From: DAOUEX01 sp034430235
Lineage (GTDB): Bacteria > Chloroflexota > Anaerolineae > UBA2200
Direction: 5' to 3'
Assembly (NCBI GenBank): GCA_964478075.1
Contig: CAYZGO010000030.1
Coordinates: 1 to 33,718 of the forward strand
DNA: 33,718 nucleotides
Below are positions 1-8,292 of the stretch, piece by piece; position 1 is the first letter of the stretch, and each line of letters starts with the position of its first letter. The notes under the pieces are model-generated. The model did no database searches, was not told where the DNA came from, and saw only the letters and a program-made list of their open reading frames with translations. The translations under genes were made by a program, and so were the position numbers.

Positions 1-1466
1 TGTTGGCGGCGCACTCGTCCAGGGCGTCATTGATCTCTGAAAGCGTAACAGGCGCATCCACGCCCCCCACGTGCACCATCCGTCCTGCCTTGCGTCCGTG
101 GAGGTGTGCGAATCCTGTAACGCGCTCGCCTCGGTAGAGTTGGACGATGAAGTCCAGGTAGCGGGTCAAGACTTCGTCTTCCTGAGCCCCCTCGCCGTTA
201 ATATGCACCTGCCAATACTGACGCTCGTACTTGCCCAGGTTCAGGATTTCAAAAGGCTTGCACTCCGAAATATCCAAGAGCCGCTTTCTGGTGACCTGGA
301 TAGCAAACCTGGAGAGGTCGGCCATAATCCATCGTCGCCCCAGTTTTTCTGCTACCGCTCCAGTGGTACCGGAGCCGCAGAAAAGGTCGGCGACCAGGTC
401 GCCCTCATTCGAGGAGGCCTTCATGATGCGCTCGAGAAGTGCTTCGGGCTTCTGCGTGTCGTAACCTATTCTCTCGTTAGACGTGGGGCTTATTCGGTTG
501 ACATCATCCCAGAGATCCGTGACGGGTGTTCCCTTGGCGTCCCTCAGGTACCTCTTCCGGCTCAACGATTTCCCTGTTGAAGACAGCACGATCTCGCCAG
601 CCTCGTAGAGTTCCTGCATTGTCTGTTTTGAATAGCGCCAATATCCCTTCACACCCAGGAACTCATAGTATGGGTTCCCCTTTTTGGCCCCTCCTGGGCC
701 ATCAACGGGCATTAGCCGATAGTGCTCACCCGTTTCCTCATCCACGTACTTGTAGTCTCTATCGATTATCTCGTCGGTATAGTCGGTGTATTGGGGATTC
801 CACACGTCGGCGCTTCCTTTCTTGTAGAAGAGGATACTGTCAGTCACCCTGCCGAAGTGAATTGCTCCCTGTCCCGTGTCTCCATGCGCATGCGATCTTT
901 TCCAGGTAAGCTCATTAATGCAGTTGTCAGAGCCAAAGACTTCGTCACAGACGACTCTGACATGCGAGGCTACAGACTTCCCAACGTGGACATAAATGCT
1001 CCCTGTCTCGCTCAGCAGATCCCGCATCAGTGTGAGCCGATCGTACATCATCTGAAGATAAGAGCCTAGACCCTTGCCCCAGGTATCCCGATAGGCCTTC
1101 TCCTCTATCACAGATGCCTCTTTAGTCCACTCTTCATCACCCACCTTCATCTTGACGCTGAAGTCTGCCCCAGTAGCGAAGGGCGGGTCAATGTAGATAA
1201 GGTTGATCTTGCCAGCGAAGCCCTGGTCAAGCAGCGAGGCCATGATGTACTTGTTCTCGCCCCAGATCAGCTTGTTTCGCCAGCCTTCGGCTTCCTGGTC
1301 TTCAATAGCGGTGAAAAGTGGTGCTTCCTCCCGCGTCGCGCGGGAGACATTGACCGTCTCCACCACCTGGAACGGCAAGGCGACCCGCTCCACCTCCGTG
1401 CGCTTGCCCGGCCAGTAGAGCCCGGTTCGCTTCACCTCATTTTCAGCCTTCTTGGTATTTGCCATT
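1..1466 (-). CDS. Site-specific DNA methyltransferase (type III Mod-like), 3' end beyond window, start disrupted
   Basis: Only the first ~480 codons lie in the window. The protein has the adenine/cytosine N-methyltransferase motif IV IYIDPPF near residue 100 and the SAM-binding motif DLFCGSGTTG some 225 residues later. This order (IV before I) is that of the beta class, which includes type III restriction Mod subunits and many orphan methyltransferases. The expected start is the ATG at 1466, behind a GAGG-type ribosome binding site. A run of five A (T on the plus strand, 1440-1444) puts that ATG out of frame and gives a stop after nine codons. The second copy of this 5' end (5482-5576) has four. 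In-frame initiation would need the weak GTG at 1435. Either this is a real frameshift or a sequencing error. No restriction subunit is visible. Confidence 0.8.
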
Positions 1467-1482
1467 TCCCTACCTCGCTCTT
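1386..1482 (-). repeat. Direct repeat copy 1: 5' end of methyltransferase gene
   Basis: About 97 bp covering the ribosome binding site, ATG and first ~27 codons of the methyltransferase are repeated in the same orientation at 5482-5576 with a few substitutions and two single-base indels. The pair brackets the three left-array cassettes. Confidence 0.85.
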
Positions 1483-1526
1483 TCTTGCTTCTTCTCCGTA
1501 ACGATTGCGGAGTATAGTATACCAGT

Positions 1527-1590
1527 TACGGTTGGACCTTCACCGGCTAGCAGACGATAGCTTGCAGGGCACACGAGCAAGATGTTAGGC
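1527..1590 (-). mobile_element. 5' stub of group II intron plus attC arm
   Basis: On the minus strand a core site GCCTAAC (1590-1584) is followed by nine bases and then GTGTGCC (first G at 1574), the GUGYG-type 5' end of a group II intron. The next ~48 bases match the 5' end of the fuller intron copies at 23272 and 25208, then similarity stops at about 1527. This is the downstream boundary of the 1647-2885 cassette. The 3' part of both intron and attC is lost. Confidence 0.65.
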
Positions 1591-1646
1591 GGCCGCGTCA
1601 TTTCTAACCACCTTGAAAACTCCGGTCTTGTGAAACCTTCCAAGAT

Positions 1647-2885
1647 CTATTTCGATAACCTCTTTTGGGCCTGATAGTAGAAGAATAGATGGTTTTGCTC
1701 AATGGCCTGTTTCTTCTGTTTCCAATCTTTGTACGCATCAAAGACAATAGCGGCTGAAGAGATACCAATTCCAAGGCTGAGAGCAACTTCGTCAGGCAGA
1801 GAAGACAACTGCGACATGAGCACAGAGAAAACAGACCCCGCTGGCACAACTACAGGTTTGTCAACAAACTTGCGCAATAATGCCGCCAAGTAGTTGTTCG
1901 ACTTTACTGCCTCCTCTATGTCAAGAATGGCTGGCTTCACATCCCGATAGAATACTTTCTCTGCATCTGAGGAAAAGTCCTCATCCCAATATGCAGATTT
2001 GATCTCCTCAGAGAACTTTATCATAGCTCCACGAAACCGAGTCAAAGGTTTGTCAAGCTCCCTACGTATGTCAAGAATCTCATCTACTGATGCTTGGTCA
2101 AAGAGCGGCAGGCGCTCAAGTAAATGTCCTGCCAATCCACTGTGCCTTCCTCGATGAACCGCAGATTCAGAAACAGCTATTTGCTCCTCGTCTATACTTG
2201 CTTTGACAAGTTCCCTGGTTAGGTCATCAAACAAAGGATATGTAGAGCCATCAGACACTGCACGGCTTACCCCTTCTACAAATTCCCTGATCATATTGTC
2301 ATTCCGCTTAGACATCTCAGACACACGGTGAGTCAGTAGAGGCGATTGCGAAGCCCCAGCTATGCAGTCGGTCATGAACTCAAGGACCATCTCGTCATTA
2401 TCAGTTCCTTCAAAGGTGTGCAACTCCAAAAGACCCGATTGGACAGCGCGGTCCATGCTGTCAACCCCAGCCTTCTTTTCCATCTCAATGGCTGTTTTTC
2501 TGACATTGCTCCATTGTTCTGCCACGAGTTTCTGGAGCTGGGCTCGCAGGGCAAGTTCATCCCGACTGGGATGCTTATTGCGAAGGCTTTTCTTATACCT
2601 TCTCAAGAATGCCAATAGTTCCTTAGCATCTTTCTTGGAAGTTATGTAGGGAATGACCTTTTGCAGGAATTCCAACTGTTGCTTTGGAGCAATGTCCCCC
2701 AGTCTCAGGACCATCCGCATCATAGAAGCCGTAAGGCTATACAGCTTAACGCGGTCGGCGTAGAGCAGTCCTGCTTTAACCAACCGCAACTCCTGTTCCA
2801 AACTAACCTCTTTAGAAGGGTGAGTCCCTATAGTGATATGAAAACATCTACCGCCTGTTGAGGATTCCAATGCTGGATTGTTCAT
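1647..2885 (-). CDS. Cassette-encoded hypothetical protein, 412 aa
   Basis: I do not recognise this protein with certainty. It is 412 residues, mostly helical and charged, with a short hydrophobic stretch near residues 370-385 (around ALSLGIGISSAAIV) and a lysine-rich C-terminus. The first ~60 residues, with a GLLYADRVKLYS segment, faintly recall DUF6236-type proteins; this is only an impression. The ATG at 2885 is preferred over the adjacent GTG at 2888 because GGAGG sits six bases upstream. A recombination core site lies about 35 bases upstream (2921) and another downstream (1590), so it is a single-gene cassette. The preceding methyltransferase and following HEPN proteins suggest a defence role, which is inference from context only. 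Confidence 0.7.
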   Translation of the reverse strand: MNNPALESSTGGRCFHITIGTHPSKEVSLEQELRLVKAGLLYADRVKLYSLTASMMRMVLRLGDIAPKQQLEFLQKVIPYITSKKDAKELLAFLRRYKKSLRNKHPSRDELALRAQLQKLVAEQWSNVRKTAIEMEKKAGVDSMDRAVQSGLLELHTFEGTDNDEMVLEFMTDCIAGASQSPLLTHRVSEMSKRNDNMIREFVEGVSRAVSDGSTYPLFDDLTRELVKASIDEEQIAVSESAVHRGRHSGLAGHLLERLPLFDQASVDEILDIRRELDKPLTRFRGAMIKFSEEIKSAYWDEDFSSDAEKVFYRDVKPAILDIEEAVKSNNYLAALLRKFVDKPVVVPAGSVFSVLMSQLSSLPDEVALSLGIGISSAAIVFDAYKDWKQKKQAIEQNHLFFYYQAQKRLSK

Positions 2886-2920
2886 CACTCACCTCCGTCA
2901 ACAGAAACCACGACGGGCGC

Positions 2921-3008
2921 GCTAACAATGCTTATACGACGTTATTGATACCATAAAATTCTTATGGTGCCAATCTTGATGCATAATGCTTACACGAAGC
3001 TTCTGACG
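2921..3008 (-). other. attI/attC-like recombination region with 58-bp direct repeat
   Basis: Read on the minus strand the region ends ...ATAAGCATTGTTAGCGC just before the 1647-2885 gene. The sequence AATGCTTATACGA recurs 58 bases away as AATGCTTACACGA. The same arrangement with the same 58-base period is found at 4121-4209, and the first ~28 bases again at 5081. The nature of the site (attI or remodelled attC half) is inferred from its GTTRRRY-like core and position in front of a cassette gene. Confidence 0.55.
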
Positions 3009-3108
3009 CACTGGATGCCTGCTAGTGGCCTCCTGGCAGTTGCCATGACCGGACTTCCACTGGCTAGCACACGACAGCTTTGCAGGGCACACCAGCGACT
3101 TGTTATGC
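3009..3108 (-). mobile_element. 5' fragment of group II intron (~84 bp) in an attC arm
   Basis: The minus strand reads GCATAAC, nine bases, then GTGTGCCCTG starting at 3092, continuing through the conserved AACTGCCAGGAGGCCAC block shared by all longer copies, and ending at about 3009 where the attI-like repeat begins. The stop codon of the 3103-4056 gene lies inside the GCATAAC core. Confidence 0.65.
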
Positions 3109-4056
3109 GGTGGCCTCGCTTGTGGAAGTCAAGCTTCTAGAGTCTATTTCTTCCTCCGCCGCGTTTTGAGGGATGGTTTCGTTACCAAAGTTATCGCTTT
3201 CGGACAGACCCTTTCGTGTTGCTCTCTTGCGAAAGAAGTCTTCCTCAATAGCCTGATCTAATCCCTGCAACAAATCCTTAGCAATGCTCAGTGCCTCAGC
3301 CCAACCTAGAAATGGCTCCCCCTCGAAATGAGCGGTATGAGCTGCACGGTTCCTCATCTCTCGAAGCAGATTGAATTTCCTGGCTGTGTCCTGAGAGATG
3401 AACCCGGCTATTGCCAAATCGTCAAGGAGATGAGGGAAGTCAGCAGCCCGCCAGAACATAAAAGGTCGTCTTTGAGAATCGAGGTCAATTCCCATCAGCT
3501 CTAGGAACTTGCTCTCCAGTGCGTTATAAGCCTGCAAAATGGCAGACTCAGGCGACAACTCGAAAAGTCTGTCTAGTTGAGCATATCGATCTTCCTCTTC
3601 CTCAACTAACCCCAGTATGGCAAGGTCTTCTGTTGCCAAGTAGGGCTTCAGAGTGTCTGAAAGATCGACGCCGTATTCTTCATCAAGGAATCGCTTAAAG
3701 AAAGCAACTACTCGCTTCAGATAGTAATAAACGGTCTCTGAGTCTGGAAAGCCAAAGCGGTGTTGTATTGTGTTCCGATCATCAACAAGTAGTTCGATTA
3801 CTGGGCGCTCCGGTACAGTTACGCCTATCTCCCCAAGTCTCTCAAAAGAGTCCCAGATGGTGATTGTTAGAGATTTCTTCGGGATGTATATGCTAGCCCC
3901 CTTATCCACAAGGCGGTCTTTCAGAATCAACTCGATTGCGTTTGCCAGATGGAGGATAACGAACTTGTACTTTCGCTCGTTACCCTGCGTGTAAAGCTCA
4001 GTCGAATGAGCAATCAGCTCAATAGCGCTCACAAACAAAGGAGAATCGTCGCTCAC
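3103..4056 (-). CDS. Cassette protein with two HEPN-type RNxxxH motifs, 317 aa
   Basis: The protein appears to contain two helical halves, each with an R-x4-H motif of the HEPN superfamily: RNTIQH at residues 94-99 and RNRAAH at 235-240. HEPN domains are helical bundles, often metal-independent RNases in toxin-antitoxin, abortive infection and CRISPR systems. Others are non-catalytic. The C-terminal ~40 residues are polar and probably disordered. Translation starts at GTG 4056, five bases after GGGAGG. The stop TAA is part of the attC core GCATAAC, a hallmark of integron cassette genes. No partner antitoxin (for example an MNT nucleotidyltransferase) is present in the cassette. Catalytic activity is not shown; the motif assignment is by eye. 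Confidence 0.65.
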   Translation of the reverse strand: MSDDSPLFVSAIELIAHSTELYTQGNERKYKFVILHLANAIELILKDRLVDKGASIYIPKKSLTITIWDSFERLGEIGVTVPERPVIELLVDDRNTIQHRFGFPDSETVYYYLKRVVAFFKRFLDEEYGVDLSDTLKPYLATEDLAILGLVEEEEDRYAQLDRLFELSPESAILQAYNALESKFLELMGIDLDSQRRPFMFWRAADFPHLLDDLAIAGFISQDTARKFNLLREMRNRAAHTAHFEGEPFLGWAEALSIAKDLLQGLDQAIEEDFFRKRATRKGLSESDNFGNETIPQNAAEEEIDSRSLTSTSEATA

Positions 4057-4120
4057 GATAACCTCCCAAGTCCTTTGTCAGGCCGATGCCTTCTTGGAAC
4101 GTTCGTCCAGGCAGCCGCCA

Positions 4121-4209
4121 CATAACAATGCTTATACGACGTTATTGACACCACAAAGCTTTTATAGCGTGAATCTTGACGCACAATGCTTATACGAAAC
4201 TTTGATGCC
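4121..4209 (-). other. attI/attC-like recombination region with 58-bp direct repeat, second copy
   Basis: This is a diverged copy of 2921-3008. The AATGCTTATACGA segment at 4127 recurs 58 bases later, and the core reads TTGTTATGTGG on the minus strand just upstream of the HEPN gene start. Confidence 0.55.
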
Positions 4210-4308
4210 CTGGATGCCTGCTACGTGGCCTCCTGGCAGTTACCACGACCGAACTCTTGCCAGCTGGCAGACGACAGCTTTGCACGGCACACCAAACGCC
4301 AGTTAGTC
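4210..4308 (-). mobile_element. 5' fragment of group II intron (~83 bp) in an attC arm
   Basis: The minus strand reads GACTAAC, the nine bases TGGCGTTTG, then GTGTGCC starting at 4292. The fragment carries the same CTGCCAGGAGGCCACGTAGC block as the long copies and stops near 4210. The nine-base 5' exon differs from that of the other copies while its length does not. Confidence 0.65.
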
Positions 4309-4334
4309 GCGCTAATGCTACTTGATGCCCCTCA

Positions 4335-5042
4335 TTAAGGCTTTAGCATTGGCTGTTCACCTGAATCTCTGAGCTTTTGGTTCAGGGCGTCTCGCCTTGC
4401 TTTGCTTCTGGGTTGGTCAATGAAGTAGAAGTGTAGCAGTTCCTCCAAGACCTTTAAGGTCCATTCTGCCTCGCCAGGCTCAACCTCTACAATTTGCCCG
4501 GTATTCGTGTCCTTAATTGGATGGGCAGCGAAATTCCCCACATTGCGGATTGAATCCAAATCATCTGCCAAGTACTTAGGGAGCTTGTTTCTCTTTAGTA
4601 ATTGCTGAATCTCGGCAAAGAGTGATCTCTCAACAATACCCTCTTGTTGTCTAATGAGGTCTTGCAGGCATCTACGACTCAGGGCAGCACTAGCTTTAGG
4701 AGAAATGGGCAGTGTTTCATATGCTTCTCGAAAGTCATCTGCAAACTCTTCTGGTATTTGCTCGGGAATTTGCTTGATCGGGTACTTGGGAAACAACAGA
4801 GTCGTTTCCCCTGTTTCTCTCTCAGTAAGTCCGTCCGCTGTCTTGATAATCTCGATTTCGTTCAACCACATGATTTGTTTTCGACATTCTGGGCACTTAT
4901 GAGACGTGATTGAATAAGTCTTGTCTTCCTCATCGTGTGCAGGGATACCACCGAAGGGAGTAAACTTACCAAACTTCGGAAAAGAGTGATCTGCATCTAC
5001 TCCATCCAGGCTGAAATGGATTCCGCAATATGGGCAATTCAT
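4335..5042 (-). CDS. Zinc-ribbon DUF4145 (HEPN-type) protein, 235 aa
   Basis: The N-terminus has a zinc-ribbon pattern CPYC (residues 3-6) and CPEC (50-53). The C-terminal half is a DUF4145 domain with the diagnostic SIRNVGNFAAHP segment (Arg166 to His174) followed by a helix-rich end. DUF4145 belongs to the HEPN superfamily and is common beside restriction-modification and other defence genes; its biochemical role is mostly unknown. ATG 5042 is preceded closely by GGAGGG. The gene is the third minus-strand cassette of the left array, with a GTTAGGC core ~40 bases upstream and an attC/intron stub ~25 bases downstream. Confidence 0.75.
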   Translation of the reverse strand: MNCPYCGIHFSLDGVDADHSFPKFGKFTPFGGIPAHDEEDKTYSITSHKCPECRKQIMWLNEIEIIKTADGLTERETGETTLLFPKYPIKQIPEQIPEEFADDFREAYETLPISPKASAALSRRCLQDLIRQQEGIVERSLFAEIQQLLKRNKLPKYLADDLDSIRNVGNFAAHPIKDTNTGQIVEVEPGEAEWTLKVLEELLHFYFIDQPRSKARRDALNQKLRDSGEQPMLKP

Positions 5043-5080
5043 ATTCCCTCCAATTCGTTACCCTTATTATTTGAGGTGCG

Positions 5081-5118
5081 CGCCTAACAATGCTTATACG
5101 ACGTTATTGAGATCACAA
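5081..5118 (-). other. attI/attC-like core region in front of DUF4145 cassette
   Basis: The plus strand reads GCCTAACAATGCTTATACG and continues as in the copies at 2921 and 4121 for ~28 bases before diverging. On the minus strand it gives a GTTAGGC core ahead of the DUF4145 gene. No intron stub is attached here. The following 70 bases to 5190 show nothing recognisable. Confidence 0.5.
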
Positions 5119-5189
5119 GACTATTAGCCCTGCCCATGAAAAGTGTGCGGTAGTGGACCCAGTGGTCATGCAGGCAGCGATCATAATCA

Positions 5190-5560
5190 TTAGGAAGCCC
5201 GCCGGGCACGCCACGAAGCCAGCTTGGCCAGCAGTCGTTGCCACAGGGTGAGCTTCGGTGGTTCTGGCAGGTCAGATGCAGCCACAGGCGAAAGCTGCGC
5301 CAATTCCTCAGCGATGCTCTGCATTACTTCAGCGGTGAACACAGTAGGCGCGAAGCCCGCTACCTGCTCCAGCGTGAATCCCAGGGCCATGCTCAACTGC
5401 GGCGCGTCCAATATGCCAGGGATGTGCTTGCTCAGGATCGCGCTGGCCTCCTCGTTCGCCAGCAGCAACTGCAGGGTGATACGCTCTACTTCTGCGCACT
5501 TGCCGGCCAGTAGAGCCCGGTTCGCTTCACCTCATTTTCAGCCTTCTTGGCATTCGCCAT
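5190..5560 (-). pseudogene. Chimeric, frameshifted remnant: methyltransferase N-terminus joined to unrelated C-terminal segment
   Basis: The first codons (from ATG 5560) are nearly those of the methyltransferase at 1466. A missing base in a CCC run (around 5503) then causes a stop after 24 codons. Restoring it would join ...TGLYWPGK to a ~100-residue stretch ending at 5190. That stretch (for example ILSKHIPGILDAPQLSMAL) does not match the methyltransferase. It resembles a short helical tail I associate with some GH3 beta-glucosidases, with low confidence. The copy is therefore both fused and frameshifted. Confidence 0.6.
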
Positions 5561-5576
5561 TTCCCTACCTCGCTCT
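5482..5576 (-). repeat. Direct repeat copy 2: 5' end of methyltransferase gene
   Basis: This is the partner of 1386-1482, in the same orientation. It differs by a few substitutions and by two single-base deletions, in T5 and CCC runs on the plus strand. Confidence 0.85.
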
Positions 5577-5594
5577 CAACTCCGACAGTGTATC

Positions 5595-5705
5595 CTAGTC
5601 CTGCTCGGTTTCTTGCCAGACATCTACACCAGGACCTGCACTGATTCTTCCAAATCGCCCTGAAAATGAACGAACCACGAGTTTACCAATACTGAATAGC
5701 TTCAT
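5595..5705 (-). CDS. Possible small protein after cvpA, 36 aa
   Basis: An ATG at 5705 follows a TAGGAGA-type ribosome binding site and begins ~30 bases after the cvpA stop. The predicted product starts MKLFSIGKLVVRSF and has no recognisable domain. It could be a genuine short cistron of the ruv-cvpA operon or chance. Confidence 0.25.
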   Translation of the reverse strand: MKLFSIGKLVVRSFSGRFGRISAGPGVDVWQETEQD

Positions 5706-5738
5706 AGTCTGTTCTCCTATCACTTGAGGGGGGCGATT

Positions 5739-6230
5739 TCAGATGACCATGAATACGCGCAGATCGATAGGGAGCAATTGCCGAAGGTGCGGCAACACCT
5801 GGAAAATGCGGGCCGCCAGTGCTGACTGCTGGATAGCGTCGCTGATACCAAAGGCAGAGATACGAACGAAGAGCAACAGGAAGCAAACTGTGAAGAATAG
5901 CCCGGCCAGCAGGCCTACCAACATACCAAACAGATTGTCAGTCCACGCCAGACCGAATGCCTTCAACGCGCCACGTGCCACTGAAGCCAGTATGGCGAAA
6001 GCAACCCAAACCGCGATCAAGATCAGTACAAAGGCAACCACGGTTGCCAGACCCGCGTTCTTGATGTAGACGCCCAGCGCCTCGGCCAGTGCTTCGTGGC
6101 AGCTCAGTGCCGAATAGATGCCGACCACAACGCCAACCAGAGCAAGAGCCTGGCGCAGGAATCCCGTGCGCAAACTGTAAAAGGCTGAGAAAGCAACTAC
6201 AACCACAATGATAACATCCACCCAGTTCAT
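5739..6230 (-). CDS. CvpA family membrane protein
   Basis: The 163-residue product has four hydrophobic segments (about residues 5-22, 26-44, 60-83, 97-121) and the N-terminal NWVDVIIVVVVAF typical of CvpA proteins, a family of small inner-membrane proteins linked to colicin V production and, more broadly, to envelope functions. ATG 6230 is chosen over GTG 6245 because AAGGGG lies six bases before it. It starts about a dozen bases after the ruvA stop, so it is probably the distal gene of yebC-ruvC-ruvA-cvpA. Confidence 0.8.
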   Translation of the reverse strand: MNWVDVIIVVVVAFSAFYSLRTGFLRQALALVGVVVGIYSALSCHEALAEALGVYIKNAGLATVVAFVLILIAVWVAFAILASVARGALKAFGLAWTDNLFGMLVGLLAGLFFTVCFLLLFVRISAFGISDAIQQSALAARIFQVLPHLRQLLPIDLRVFMVI

Positions 6231-6241
6231 CACTTGCCCCT

Positions 6242-6823
6242 TCACTCTGTAGCAAAATACTGCAAGGCCAGACGAATCCTCTCTTCCAGGCCCAAGTCCT
6301 CTTGCGGAAGAGAACGCAAGGCGGTTTGAGCCTCCGTGATACTGTAGCCCAGCGAAGTCAACGCTGAAATGACCTCGGCATCAGCATGCGTCAGTGCTGG
6401 ATAGGAAACAAACTCCAGGCTTACACCGAGCTTGTCCTTCAGGTCCAACATGATCCGCTCAGCGGTCTTCTTGCCAACTCCGCGTATGCGGGTCAGCATT
6501 GCTGCATCGCCACGTGTGATGGCCTCACGCAAAGCAGCGGTTGACATCATAGACACGATACTCAATGCCACCCTGGGGCCAATACCGGATACCCCTAACA
6601 GCAATTCAAAGAGTGCCAGTTCATCGGGGGTACCGCAACCATAGAGGGCAAGCTCATTCTCACGCACGTGCATGTGTGTGAACAGGCTCACCTCATGGCC
6701 AATCCCGCCCAGACGCTCCACGAGAGAGAGCGGCACGTATACCTTAAAGCCCACGCCAGCGACATCAACGATGACATAGTTCTCGCCCTTTGCCGCAATC
6801 CGCCCCTGTAGTGTGGCGATCAT
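6242..6823 (-). CDS. ruvA: Holliday junction branch migration protein RuvA
   Basis: The 193-residue protein has the full family length. It has an OB-fold N-terminus beginning MIATLQGRI, two helix-hairpin-helix motifs (SGIGPRVALSIVS near residue 80 and RGVGKKTAERIMLDL near 115) and a C-terminal three-helix domain III. RuvA binds four-way junctions as a tetramer and loads RuvB. Its ATG overlaps the ruvC stop (ATGA), indicating translational coupling. ruvB is not in the window. Confidence 0.95.
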   Translation of the reverse strand: MIATLQGRIAAKGENYVIVDVAGVGFKVYVPLSLVERLGGIGHEVSLFTHMHVRENELALYGCGTPDELALFELLLGVSGIGPRVALSIVSMMSTAALREAITRGDAAMLTRIRGVGKKTAERIMLDLKDKLGVSLEFVSYPALTHADAEVISALTSLGYSITEAQTALRSLPQEDLGLEERIRLALQYFATE

Positions 6824-7338
6824 GTTTCACTTCCTGTATCCTGATTGCCGCCTGACAGCCGTACTGACATAGAATGCGAATGAGCATGGCAGATAGCCAC
6901 AGCCAGCGCATCGGCAGCATCGTCGGGCTCAGGGATGGCCTCCAGACTGAGCAAAAGACGCACCATTCGTTGCATTTGTTCCTTGCCAGCGCGACCATAC
7001 CCTGTGATTGCCTGCTTCACCTGCAAAGGCGTGTATTCATAGGTAGGCAGACCGGCGTCGGCCAGGGCAAGCAAGATCACCCCCCTGGCATGGCCTACAG
7101 ACAGCGCCGTGCGTGCATTCTGAGCAAAGAATAACTCTTCAACAGCCGCTTCTGTAGGGGAGTAGGCGTCAATTAAGGTCAGCAGTTCCCGGTAAAGGTG
7201 CTGCAACCTGGGCGGCAGGGGCGAGCTGGCAGGCGTGGTGATCACACCATAGACTACGGCTTCTGATACGTCGCCGTCAAAACGTACAATACCGTAGCCA
7301 GTAATCGCTGTGCCGGGATCAATGCCCAACACCAGCAT
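6820..7338 (-). CDS. ruvC: Crossover junction endodeoxyribonuclease RuvC
   Basis: This is the Holliday junction resolvase with an RNase H fold. Acidic residues appear in the expected order: GIDPGT at the N-terminus, the glutamate of VEELFF, and the D-D pair in PDDAADALA near the C-terminus. The conserved YTPLQVKQAITGYG stretch is also present. The start is placed at ATG 7338 (MLVLGIDPG, GGAAG five bases upstream), giving 172 residues. A longer frame to 7368 adds ten unconserved residues. The gene begins ~30 bases after yebC and is coupled to ruvA. Confidence 0.95.
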   Translation of the reverse strand: MLVLGIDPGTAITGYGIVRFDGDVSEAVVYGVITTPASSPLPPRLQHLYRELLTLIDAYSPTEAAVEELFFAQNARTALSVGHARGVILLALADAGLPTYEYTPLQVKQAITGYGRAGKEQMQRMVRLLLSLEAIPEPDDAADALAVAICHAHSHSMSVRLSGGNQDTGSET

Positions 7339-7370
7339 TGCTTTGCTTCCATTCTCAGTGCATGACAAGG

Positions 7371-8126
7371 CTATCGCTCTGCCTCATATGCGGCCATGAC
7401 TTCGTCGCTGATCTCGAGATTGCAGTGGACTCGCTGAACGTCGTCCAGTTCTTCCAGGGCGTCAATAAGCCGCATGTTCTGGATAGTCGCCTTCTTATCC
7501 AGTTGGATCAGAGACCTGGGTACCCATGACAATTGCGCAGTGTCGAACGAGATGCCGATTTCTTCGAGGGCTTCCTTGATCTTCTGCAACTCTTCTACTT
7601 TGGTGAAAACCTCAACAAAATCCTCGTCCACTTTGACGTCATCGGCGCCAGCATCAATGACCATCAGCGCCAGTTCCTCGGCATCGCCATCCTTGGGCAG
7701 AATACTGATGTAGCCCTTACGTTCGAAAAGCCAGGCAACACAGCCAATCTCACCCAGGTTTCCACCGTACCGCGAGAAAAGGCTCCGTATGTCAGACGCG
7801 GCGCGATTGCGGCTGTCTGTGAGCACCTCGACGATCATAGCCGTGCCTTGAGGGCCATAGCCCTCATAGTTGATTTCCTCTATCCCCGCGCCCTTCAGTT
7901 GACCGGTTCCGCGCAGAATAGCGCGCTCGATATTCTCTTTGGGCATGCTCGCCTGCCTTGCCCTGTCTATCGCAAGGCGCAGACCGAAATTCGAAGAAGG
8001 ATCACCGTCACCATCGCGGGCTGCGATTGCAATCTCTCGACCCAGCTTTGTGAACAACTGCCCCCGTCTGGCGTCGGCCACGCCTTTCGCGCGCTTGATT
8101 GTAGACCAATGTGAGTGTCCAGACAT
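7371..8126 (-). CDS. yebC: YebC/PmpR family protein (translation/transcription modulator)
   Basis: The 251-residue protein is full length, starting MSGHSHWSTIKRAKG, the family signature, with the ASMPKENIERAI segment and the YGPQGTAMIVEVLTD motif. Family members were described as transcriptional regulators, and some (TACO1/YebC2-like) relieve ribosome stalling at polyproline. An AGGAGGTG ribosome binding site lies seven bases before ATG 8126. It is followed by ruvC as in many bacteria. The 166-base gap upstream separates it from the DUF72 gene and probably carries its promoter, which I could not place with confidence. Confidence 0.95.
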   Translation of the reverse strand: MSGHSHWSTIKRAKGVADARRGQLFTKLGREIAIAARDGDGDPSSNFGLRLAIDRARQASMPKENIERAILRGTGQLKGAGIEEINYEGYGPQGTAMIVEVLTDSRNRAASDIRSLFSRYGGNLGEIGCVAWLFERKGYISILPKDGDAEELALMVIDAGADDVKVDEDFVEVFTKVEELQKIKEALEEIGISFDTAQLSWVPRSLIQLDKKATIQNMRLIDALEELDDVQRVHCNLEISDEVMAAYEAER

Positions 8127-8292
8127 ATCCGTGCACCTCCTCGCTCAATCCTTGACTGGCTCAAATCCTCCCATGGTTGGCAGAAACTGATGATGTCACA
8201 AAATGATATGATCAAGTGCAAGCGTTAGCTCTCAAGTTCCGGCCAACGCTGGATGCAGAAATGCTGAGTCAACGTCGGAGCGAAGCTCTGCA

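Noticed and set aside
8127..8292. Promoter for yebC
   Set aside because: Several TTG- and AT-rich hexamers exist but none with both boxes and proper spacing, so no position is claimed.
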